Assembly: GCA_029582155.1 (NCBI GenBank)
Contig: CM055902.1
Span: 19,045,248-19,109,247 of the forward strand
Origin: Panopea generosa
Lineage: Eukaryota; Mollusca; Bivalvia; Adapedonta; Hiatellidae
Direction: 5' to 3'
Length of the DNA: 64,000 nt
Below the pieces are notes generated by a model. It was not told the origin of the DNA. It searched no databases and was given only the letters and a program-made list of their open reading frames with translations. Positions 24,101-36,100 of this stretch are shown here, in pieces. The stretch's first letter is position 1. Every line of letters starts with the position of its first letter. The position numbers and the translations under genes are program-made.

Positions 24101-27100
24101 TATGTGTAATAAGTAGCCATCAAGGTTATATATATAATAAGTAGCTATCAAAGTATTATGTATAATAAATGACCATCAAGGTAATATGTATGATAAGAAG
24201 CCATCAAGGTAATATGCATAATAGGTAACCATCAAGGTAATATATATGATAAGTAGCCATCAAGGTTATATGTATGATAAGTAGCCATCAAGGTAATATG
24301 TATAATAAGTAGCCAAGGTAATATGTATAATAAGTAGCCATCGTGGTAATATGTATAATAAGTAGCCATCAAAGTAATGTGTATTATAAGTGACCATCAA
24401 GGTAATATGTATGATAAGTAGCCATCAAGGTAATATGTATACTAAGTAACCATCAAAATAATATGAATAATAAGTAGCCATCAAGGTAATATGTATAATA
24501 ATTGACCATCAAGGTAATATATATAACTAGTAACCATCAAGTTAATGTGTATCATAAGTAACCATCAAGGTAATATGTATAATAAGTAGCCATCAAGGTA
24601 ATATGCATAATAAGTAGCCATCAAGGTTATATGTATAATAAGTAACCATCAAAGAAAATTAATAATAAGTAGCCATCAAGGTAATATGTATAAGAAATAG
24701 CTATCAAGCAGGCCTTCTAAAATTGCCGGTTTTTCAGTTTTTGGACAGATTTCTGAAGTTCAAAACCGTTTTTTGTTTCAAAGTTTAATAAAAAATCAGT
24801 CCAGATATTTTCAAAGTTCAATAAAAAATCGGTCCAGATATTTTCTATCGGTCATATAAAATCTCATAAATTGCTGTTACCATGCCATACTGACCTGTGA
24901 AATACGCCTTGTGGCAATATCATTTGACCCAATAATCCGTTTGTTTTGTCATCTACTGTGCGAAATGATGTCAATTTCTACTAAACCATTGAAGGTATTA
25001 GGGGAGTTAATCGGAAGAGTCTATCGCTATGTAGCACGCCTTTGATGTGTGATCAGCGACCCGTAGCATTCTGTCAGTTCATCAAAAGACTGTGTTTGCG
25101 TCCGTAATTTCTTTGATATACCGCTAGCCAAAGCTGGGACGGTCGGACCGAATATTGTTTGCGTCATTAAAATATTTGATAAAACGTGCAGTGTAACTTG
25201 TTTGTTTCATTTTTTTTTTTAAAATAACTTTAATTATAAAATTAATGACATTAATTAATGAAAGTGATAAAACCCGGACCAATTTTGTTTTGATGTGGGA
25301 CAAGTTCTGAATTACTTATTTTGGTGGTTGAACCATTACATTGGTTTCCACGGTGATTATTTCGAGCAGCTTCCGGAACTTGCAACACTCCCGGTTCAAT
25401 CGAACATTTTTGATATAATGAAATATAATTCAGTAATGCGGAAACATTATGTCAGTCATAAAAAATGTACACATTGTGATAAAGTATGTTATAAATTATA
25501 CACAAATAAACTTGAAATTGTTCCCTATTAATAAATAAACGGAGAAAATACATGATGCAGCTGACATGGTGGGTGGGGTATTCATACATGTAAAGGCATA
25601 ATGTAAGGCAATTTTAGTGATTTTTTGTAAATAAGAGTGATTCTTACAGTAGTAAAAAACCTGGACCGATTTGCATTTTGGAATTTTAGAAGGCCTGCTA
25701 TCAAGGTAATATCTATAATAAGTAACCATCAAGGTAATACATATAATAAGTAACCATCAAGGTAAAATATATAATATGTTACTGATGCAAAATGAATAAA
25801 ATCTAAATACCTATATGTTCATTTATGGCATCACTTTTTGCTATAGACATCAGGAATCCGTAAAATGATACTCTCGGCACATTAAACAAGATTTCTTTCA
25901 AAGCATCTGCTGGTGGGGTGCTGAAACAAATAGCTTGAAATAATTATATTACATGTACAAACAAAAAAATCACAATGGAAAGGTAGTTGTTGTCCATACA
26001 CTGTTAATAAACATTAAATACCCAAAGTATTAAAAGTATATTTTAAAACCAGTAAATAACTGGAGCCATATCCACTGACAATGTTTGTCTACAATACCGT
26101 CAAGGAGATACAGAGCTATGCATTTAAAACTGTTCAAGTATAATTGGTTAGAAGTTTGAAATTCACGGTAATCTTCATCCGTACAGGTTAAACAGGGCTC
26201 TTCTTTTCCTATTTTTGTGGCTGTTATTCTGCCGCATTCCCAATGGCAAATAGTAGTTTTTTCCCAATCCAAAGTAATAAATTTCCCAATTTAAAATGCA
26301 AAGAATTACATGTAATGAATGAATGAATGAATGAATAGGGTTTTACAGCGTAACAACACATTATAGGTTATTCGACGCCAACAGGAAGGAAGATTCCAGG
26401 TTCACTCTACATGTACAAAAACAACAAATTAACATACAGATTTAAACAAAAATACACCAACAAATGAATATGCAGAATGAACCTAGAAGCTTGATACCTG
26501 CAGAACTGCAGAGTTTCAGCAAATTCTATCGTATTACTCAAATTGTCGTTTCTTACGACATGCATGAGCCGCAGTGGTCCTATTCTTGCCATCACCATAA
26601 GGCTCCCTGAAACCACACAGGGGTTGATAATTTAACCACAATAGTGAACATGAAAAAAAATGATAAAATGAACATGACACCCATTTGGAGGATTCCTACC
26701 CCTCTGCAGAGATTGGCAGTGATTCTGTTCTTAGCCGGAACCACACGGGCTTAAAATGCAAAGAAACCAAAAGAAATAGTTGGAGGAAAAGTTTGGAGAT
26801 ATTTTAATATTATAATTTTAATGATGTCTTCTATAAGAACATCACATTTTTTTTATACATTTAATATAAATATACATTACACATATATAATATTTTTCCC
26901 AATTTGTTTAAAAATAACGCTAATTTTCGCAAAGTCAAGGGTCCCGAAACCATTACCAAATGTGAGAGCACGTGCCTTGTTAAATGTTATCCAGATGGAA
27001 TTTACAACTAAGTTTGACAATAAAACTCAACAACACCACTTGCAATAATACAAAGTGCCCATTAAGAAATATAATTATATATATATATATATTCATTATC

Positions 27101-30100
27101 TCCCTTTATGAAATTAAATGTTTATGAATTCACTGTATCTATATGATCCAACGGGTTTATAAATCTGTCCTTTATATAGCATGTGAGTAGTCATGAATCC
27201 TTAACTGGATCCTACTCATATAAAGCTATCACTTCATGTATGTAAATTTGTCCACCCTGTCCAGATGTGTTGCATGTAATTCCATAGTATATAAGTCATG
27301 GTCAACACCAAATTTATTGGTTTGGCAGAGGCCTTGATATTGTATCTATGGTTTGCATTGTAGCTAGGCGCACTCGCCGTAGTCTGGTCTGTACATTTAT
27401 GTCTTGGTTATTCACAAATAATTATCTCCATATATATATGTATATATATATATATATATATAGGAAAGTTTCATAACAATATCTTATCCTGTTACTATAA
27501 ATGTTTTATAGAACACTAAAAAGTTCAAAAGCAAAAGTAATTAAACTTGATAAATAAATACATGCATTGTTGCTGAGTGTTTTAATCCCAGAGTATCTAA
27601 TCAACAATTTGTATATTTTAATGGGATTAAGTTAATACTATTTATTTTTAGCTAGATAACCAAAAAAAGCTCTTGAGCTTATAGGAACCGCTCTCCAGTC
27701 CGCTTCCTGGGAAGAACCAGCACTGAGTGTTGTTTTTCAAGAGGTATCAGGTTGAGCAGTGGAACGAACCTGCAATCTTCAGCATGAGCGGCCAACACTC
27801 TATCCACTGCACCACTGCCCTGCCTTTGGGATACAATACCATTACAAGTTATATCTGGCATCCAGATTTATTGGTGGAGGAAGATCTCAAAATATATCGA
27901 AGTAGACCCATCGTCCTTCCAGACTGTTACTGGAAAACTTCCTCACATAAAGTGTGGGGACAAGGCTGGGTTCAAACAACATTATCAGCATTATGAGGTA
28001 ATTGATCTCAGATCACTCGGCCACAGGGACCCTTAGATACAGGCAAGAAAACTAACTGTTCATAACAGTTTTGGCACTGGTAAAGAATAGGTCTTGATTG
28101 ACTGATTGATTGAATATTTAGCGTCATTTTTATGCCATCGAGGGCTAACAGGTGATCAGTTAACCCAACCACTGTTTCCTGGGATTAACCAGTACTCGAG
28201 CACACCCCATCTCCGCAAGTAACTGATAATTTTCTCACTTGAATCAGTGGTGAGAGATGAATGATAATGAAACACAATGTCGTATATCATCATGGAGACT
28301 GTTGCTGGGTGGGGAATTCGAACTCACGACCCCTGGATTGACAGTCAGACACGTAACCGACTGAGCTAATCGGGCCCGGCTATAGGCCTTAAACCTACAC
28401 CTTAAGACCATCCAATCACAGAAGGACTCACACAGTTTGTACTTAACCCATAGATATAAGTGAAAGACAATTTACCTATAGTTCATTCTGTCACAGAGTG
28501 GGTATACTGCCCTGAAGTACTGCATGGCATCCACACCATCTCCCGGGTGGTGACTGTTCATGTGGATTTTTGTGTCTTCCGTCCCCGAGGGTACAACAAC
28601 CGGGTTTCTGGGACTGGACTGGGTCTGCAGCATTGACTGGTATATCTCCAAACACTTGTCCAGGAACTCTTCAATACATTGGGGAATAGAATATTTAAAT
28701 GGTAGTAACTTGGAAACATTTCAATATAATCATTAATCTCTGTAGCGGGGCGGTAGTCTGATGGATAGAGTGTTGGCCACTCATGCCAGAGGTTGTGGGT
28801 TCAATCCCTAGCTTGACCTTATGCCTCTCATAAAACAACACGTACTGGTTCTACCCAGGAAGCGGACTCCAGAGCGGTTCATATAAGCCCTGAGCTTTCA
28901 TCACAATCAAGCTAAAAGTAATTAGTATAAACTAAACTCTGTAGTACGTTAGGGAATAATATATTTAAATGGGAATAACTTGGAAACATTTCAATATAAT
29001 GATTAAACTCTGTAGTTAATTAGGGAATAAAAGATTTAAATTGGAATAACTTTCAATAACCGGTCATATGAAGTTTTAAAAATTTGTTTTGGTAGGTGAA
29101 AACATCAATGAGAACTTGAGAGCCATCGTGATCGCAATTTGTTCATCTTATGTTGAAAAACATAATTAACATAAAAATTATGGCACCAAGTTTCAATGGT
29201 GGCAAATAAACTGCAATCAACAATATATACAATAATTTGAGTATAGAACCATTGTCTTCCACAAGTAACTAGGATCAGCTGTGCTTTTCCTCAACCAAAA
29301 CATCTAAATTTCTCAAAAATGATCACTTATTTTCACCCATTATATATTAAATGATCACACAGATTTTAAATCTTTACTTAAGGATTTAAAACACAATTCT
29401 GAGTTATCACCATGTGATGAAAAACATTAAGCTAGGCTAGTTTGGGAAACCAAAAGGACTTCTTATTAAAAAAGTAGATTATACGCATTAAGCTACAAAG
29501 TCAATGGCACCATTGGAAAAGAGATGTGGTCAACACACTGAATTTTAATTCTACTATGGAAGCTGATTTGAGATCGGTTCATATAAGCTTTGAGCTTTCT
29601 ACACAGTCAAGCTAAAATACATAAGTATAAAGAAGAAAAAAATTGGTCCACCTTGCTGCAAATGCTGTTGTTTTTGTTTTTTTTGGAAATGAAATGCAGT
29701 TAATCAATAATCATTAGGACTGAATGCAGTAGATAAATAAATATTCTTCAGTAATGAATAATATCAGCAAAAGAAGTTACGAGTCTGGTAACTAAAGGAT
29801 TTTCTCACATGCAGTGTTTGACCCAAGTGGGGCTCAGAATAAATTGCTGTAAAATATAACCGACCTTCATAATAAAACTGGACTTGGAATGCATAAATGA
29901 AGTCTGTGAAAGAGATGAGACAGTCCAGGGCATCATCCAGCAGTATAATTCTGAAACAGAAATAAACACTCAAGTATTCACAAAAAATAGGGATTTTAGA
30001 ACTTCTGTATTAGAAAACTTATTATACATAAATCAGGGTGGCCACACTCCAAAGAAAACAAAATTACATTTCCCTGACAAAATTTAAATTTCCCTGACTT

Positions 30101-33100
30101 TTCTCTGGCATGTGGCAACCCTGTAAACAAATATTTTGTATCTAAAATGTTCCGAATACAAAGCATATCAATGTAATCATGTCATAATTGCTGGACATAC
30201 CGGTATTAAAATTATTAAAAAGTAATAATATTAATTGAAAATGAAATTGAGCCTGAGTGCATACTAATGTCGAGATATTTGTGAATTATTATATACAGGG
30301 CCAGGGGTGTGTTTCACAAAAAAAAAAAATTCTGATAAAAATCGGCACAAACGTAAACCAACAATTATTCATAATATTTCTAATATTCATCCATATTAAC
30401 CTAAAGTTTGCTCAAATCATGCAAATTAAGGTTTTCTGAAAATACAATCATTTAAATGCTGATCCACATTTAAAGATACTACAATGAAGAAATTGTCTTT
30501 CATTGATTTTTAATGCTAACTTAAATTTTGTGAAACGCAGCCAAAGACTCCATTCAATAGCACCTATATATTAAATGTAAAAGTGTGCATATATCATCTA
30601 GCATTAATAAACAAAAGTTAACTGAATAATGTTACGTGTAGCTACAAATATTAGCTGACATTATCAAATACCTTTGAGGATGGTTCGCTTGTTTGAGCAA
30701 ATGACTTAACATAATTTAATCAAAGAAATGCATTGAATTACTTGGATTTTTATTCATTATTTTTCAGTGGATGACCTTTATAGGAAAATGTGTTTGTTTG
30801 CTTGTCTGTATGCAGTACTGCATGGTCAGTGCACCTAGTCATTGTTCCTGTGAAGCGCTAGGTGGTAAACCAGTACCAAGCACACTTTTTCTTGCGTACC
30901 AGACATGAATTCACAAGTTCTTCACTGGTTATGGAAAGTACATCCCACATTCCCTTCAGGTACCTTTTTTGATCTCCTCACTCTGTGACAAGACATACAA
31001 AGAGGTGACATATATTATATGATCAGACGTTTTTAAAGCGACAGCGTTTAAAATGAATTGAATAGGAATAATTATATAGTGTGTTTTATATGCAAGAAGA
31101 TTCATTCATGTCTTATATGGTTGGATAAAAAATTCCGTTACTTGGGATACTTGTTTTTGCAGGAACTCAGTGTTTTGTTCCCACAAAACAGTTACACCTT
31201 GGGTTGAATTAATCTCTCTGTATTTTTTTTAATGGCGTTTAACGCCATTTTCAAAACATTTCAGGTTATATATCGTATATCCAATTTTATTGGTGGAGGA
31301 AGATCTCAGAATGAATCTGAGTAGAACCGCCGTCCTTCCACAAGTAATTGGTAACCTTTCTAACATTAAGTTTTTGGAGTGAGCAGGACTTAAACCTACG
31401 ACCTAAGTGGTGAGAGGTCAGTGGTCGTGAGATGGCGCCTTAGATCACTTGGCCATGGAGGACCCTCCTATCCTTATCTCCAACCAATGAGTGTCTTATA
31501 ATCTTTGCAGCCATTCAATACATATAGAATAAAGTTCATGGCCAATCAGAATTCATTTATTTATAGATTATCTAATATTCAGAGGTGGGAGGTTTATAGC
31601 TGTAGAATAAAGTTCACGGCCCATCATAGTGATTCAAACTCGTAAACACTGGACTGACAGTGAGATATTGGCCCAGTTCCTGTGGCTGCCCAATAGACAG
31701 TGGAGATCCCAGTGGGTTCTATGGGATCTCCCACACCAAGAACACTTTACAATACAGTCTTCATTTGTAAATGATAGATGCCTTGCTGTATAACCCATGC
31801 CAAGTTAATAAAGATTGTTTATAAACCAAAACAGAATGTCAATCACGAAATGTCAAAGCAGTGACATCGTCTTGCGATGGACTTTCATATCTAGTTAAGT
31901 TTTTACTTCATTCACGAGTCACAGCAGAGACATAATTTGACCTTTGATCCAGTCAGTTACCTCGACTTTGAGGGTATGGATATATGAATTATAAATGCGT
32001 GTAACATAGTCGGTTAGATGTCCAAATGCGTCTCTTAGACATTTAATACTTACCTTGCTGTTTTCTGCACAATCTCAAATGGGAAGTCTGGACATACAAG
32101 TGTGACTAGGGAGTGGTATTCTTGAATACTTAACAAATCTGAAATAGAGAACGTAATATCATCCAAACATAAAAGAATATTGGAAATACAAAAGGATTTT
32201 TTAACTCTTACCACATTTTAATATTATGGCTTAACGTCATGATATTTTGGCTGATTTTGTTCACTGAGACCTTTTTAAAACTGAGATATATTGAGACTGT
32301 TCAGAAATGTTCAATGAAATAAAAAAACTTGAGTGTATTCTCAAGATATTTTGTGAATAACTGAATTCATATTTTTATTTAACAAAAATGTGTAATTGAT
32401 AATTTCATACCTCCTTTCTTCCCAATCTGTCTGTAACATTTCCAGAACAACTTGACAAATGAGGCCCGATTGTGTGGGGTCATATGGATGAAGTTGTACT
32501 CTCTAAACATTGTGTGGTTCCCATCACGTAAACTTGTAAAACTGCAAATAGAATTTCAAGTGTAGCTGTACTTAATACTGGTAATATACTACATATATAC
32601 ATACATAAATATGTTATAAATGTGTACTGCATAAATGTTTAATATTCATGTATCTTAACAAATAAACTGCAGTCAAACCTGTCTCAAGCAGCCAGTCAAG
32701 GGAAGGAGCAAAAGTGGCCTTATAAACAGGTTGTTGCTTAATAGAGGTGAATTTACTCTGAAACCATCGAAATGAGAAATAGAAAATATGGTTGCTGAAG
32801 ACAGGCGGCTGTTTAATAGAGGTGACAACTTACACGGGTTTGACTGTACATTCAACTGACTTTACCAGACTCCCCCATTGTTTGAATCACAAATCGTGAT
32901 GTAACAGGAAAATATATTAAATGAAATTGCAATGTTTCTTATTTTGCCATTGTTGGTGGTTGGTGTTCGGTCTCATTCTCAATACAAAAATGTAAGGAAA
33001 ATTTTCCAATGAAAAAATATAAATTGTACAGAAAATCACACTTTGAACAAGGACTTGTATAGGATAGGAAACTTGCATCTTCTGACTATATGTTGATGAA

Positions 33101-36100
33101 ACAGCACACGATGGATTCATAATTTACAAATTAATCATTCATAATTCACAGGCAACTAATTTCTTGTACATAAACTGTAAGTTGTATGTAATCTTAGATG
33201 TTTAAACATGTTTCGATCACAGCAAAATGCTCTTGAATTAAAGATATTAAGGTTTAAAGGACAATTTATCGTAATGTGTTGTTATATTAGCTGCAGTATA
33301 CACATTTTGTAATCAAGTACTTCAACAATTATAAACACAAATTTCTGCCTTTCCGTCTCTATATAATTCCTGAACAATGTCTGCATTGATAAGATCTATA
33401 CTGATTTTACCTGTCAATATTACATTTTGAGCAGGTAATTAGTGGGTCATGGGTTTGATCCTCTGCTACAGCTATGTGTTGTGTCCTTGAACATGACACT
33501 AGTTTATCTGCATTATTATCCTTAAAGTACTGGTTCAACCATTGAAGAGTACAATTTCTGTAAGTCGAAAAACCTTGTTTTACAACTGATGTAATAAGTA
33601 AATAAAAAAACATGCTATTTTAATAAATTTTATGCAATAATTTTTTTAACTGATATATATGCAGAGGATTTTCCTCCAATTTAAGGTTCACAATTGCCAA
33701 ATTTCTGAACAATGTCAAATGTCGAGGCCTCATTCCCAAACTACAGAAGGGAAGGAACTGTTATATTTATAGCATGTATACATGTAATTACTTACTAGTC
33801 ACTTAATATTTTAACTGGGTTAATCTTGGGGTTTTCTTCTCTGTGTTCCAAAAGCTGGGCAATACTGTCTTCCAAATACACGAACACATGATGTTTAGCT
33901 GAAAAAACAACAACAGCATGACATTGTATGAACCTGTATATTTAAACTCCTTTTGTGGTGACAATTGTAAAGCAATGGCTTATCAAAAAGAATTTAAGGT
34001 TTGAATCCCTGCTGGGGTTATCAAATTTTTAATATTAGTTTTAAATTATGCCAAATAGGCGAAGATGTTGTTCTAGCTGTACTTCTGAAATGTAGAAATC
34101 TGCTTTGTATTATCATACTATGTCAGTGTGTATGTAACCTGCAATGAGAGAAATGTATGGCAACAACATTGCTGGCTCTGTCAGTAGAGCATTCTTACCT
34201 GGGTAGTCAGTGGTAACCAAGTCTGTATTAATATATCAAGTCAAATATATATCAACAATATATCGATACAGGTAAAACACAATAAAGACCACAAATAGAA
34301 GTCTGGTATGTTACTGTACATCTATTATGATTAATTACAAAAACACTATTCTTGGTTTGAACAGTGTGAAATGGATTTCTGGTGATTGACTAAAATTTTC
34401 ATAGTTTTGTCTTAAATCATTTTTGTGAACAATGACCAAAATCAGACTGTTTTTGGTCGTCATGGTGTTGCACTTAAAAATAACCTTTTTGTGAACAGTA
34501 ATTTGTTTATAAAATCAACTGATATATTAGAATATAAGATATGTTAGTTGATGTAAAAGTTGTACTTTGTTATAGCTTTTCTCTCATTGTTACATAAACT
34601 TCATTATGCTTTGAAAAAACATACAATCAAAATGGTATTCTTTACTGTTTATGCATTTGATCTCCATATAATGGGTCAAGAACAAAATCCATGGCTGGAT
34701 GTTTTATTGTCTAAAGAAAAAATGTTATTCAAGTTTTAAATAGAAAAGTTTTCTTCGGATCTTTGAAATTTCAGGTTCAAGTGACCATATGTTCTAAAAT
34801 TCTTCAGTGAGAACTTTACATGCAGATTAGTACATGGCTATATTGTAAGTTAAATATTTTAAACAGTGGACATTTGGGGTTTCTATCTATCTATTTCTAG
34901 CGAAATGTTTTGCCTTGTTCTTCTGGTGTAAATAAAATGAGATATTTTTTTAGAGGTTTTAAGAATGTATAGGTGTATCATGAGTTTGTTTCAATAAGCA
35001 GATCAACTTGTTCCCAGTGATCAATAATGTATCAATATCATTTCTATCCCAATTTATTACTGCAATTAAAAGATCACAGTTTAGCTACTAGCTAATACAT
35101 ATTTTTCTTGTCCTGCTACAATATCACCCAATTAAGGGCTGTGACTTTAGAGTGAGCGAATACAAGCGAATGTGCCGCGAAGCTGTGCATTCGCGACTAT
35201 GCAAACTCATATGGCAACATGTAAGATATCAAAACAAAACAAAATTAAACAATATACATATATATTCAATTAAACATTGAAAATCTGAAATGACTACTCT
35301 CTGTTTTAATGGGCAATTTGGAACACTCGGATATATAGGCTCCTATTAGTTTGATTACATAAAAAATAAAAATTCTTATGAATTCTTGTTTCAAAAATTA
35401 CAAATTCACTTTTTTATTTTGAATCATGAATAGTTATTTTAAAAGCTCTGCTGATATTCATGTATAAAATATAATAGACTTTAAAACACAAAATACCACT
35501 TTAAATGTAAACAAAATGTACAAAAGAATACATATTTTTGTGCCACAGATAAATAAGAATAATAATAAAAAAGAATCGCAGTATCTCGGAAATGACTTGT
35601 TTTTAGTATTTAAAACCTGATGGTTTTATTATTTAAAACCCAGCCTCTAAAACCCGGCAAGTTCTAATTGACAAGGCCACGTTGCGGCTGCAAGGTAAAG
35701 ACAAATTTATATGGTGTGTATAATATGGTGTTTTATTGCACTATTAAATTTCAATAAGATTACATTGTCTTTTGCATATTTAATAAGAAAATATTCGTGA
35801 TTCAGAATTTTTTTTTTTATAAAAATGCCTATTTAGGTATAGAATTTTATTTTTATAATTTTTCACCGTTTTTTGACTAATTGTTAGGCATTTATTTTCA
35901 AATGACCATGGTTTCAATCAATTGTTACAAATACTGTATATTCCCTTATTAATGCCCCCACTCTAATAAACGTCCCCCATCACACCTATTTTTCTGGAAA
36001 ATTAAAAAATGAAACGTATATGCAAGTTGAGTGTTATACGCCCATCTTTCCCTGATCGATTATTTTGTTGCACAGACAACAATTAGCGGAGTGTTTATTA

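Larger units (their letters stand above)
22928..25810 (-). other. CSTPP1 intron 7, 2.9 kb
   Basis: Donor GTATTT, acceptor TTGTTACCAG. Nearly all of it is the 28-bp tandem array and the hAT-type element inserted in that array. Confidence 0.85.
25921..28475 (-). other. CSTPP1 intron 6, 2.6 kb
   Basis: Donor GTAAAT, acceptor TTGTTTCAG. Holds a GAAT microsatellite with a probable dispersed repeat (26315-26780), TA tracts, the 286-bp repeat at 27136-27421 and three SINEs in a row near exon 6. Two unrecognised open stretches of 69-80 codons on the minus strand (26030-26616) show no domain. Confidence 0.85.
28669..29864 (-). other. CSTPP1 intron 5 with weak splice sites
   Basis: 1196 bp, donor GTCGGT and acceptor TATTGAAG, the weakest pair in the gene. 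It contains a full SINE (28744-28920) and a SINE tail fragment near 29560. Confidence 0.85.
29951..32053 (-). other. CSTPP1 intron 4, 2.1 kb
   Basis: Donor GTAAGT, acceptor CTGTTTCAG. Holds a 90-bp TIR element at 30034, a SINE at 31233 and a dispersed-repeat fragment near 30800-30960. Nothing else recognised. Confidence 0.85.
32542..33795 (-). other. CSTPP1 intron 2, 1.25 kb
   Basis: Donor GTAAGT, acceptor ATTTGCAG. Holds a TA-flanked MITE (32668-32850) and a SINE (33428-33607). The short intron 3 (32139-32410) holds nothing recognisable. Confidence 0.85.

Noticed and set aside
25295..25531. 78-codon frame in the hAT-type element as transposase
   Set aside because: No BED finger, RNase H or hAT dimerisation motif is seen; too short.
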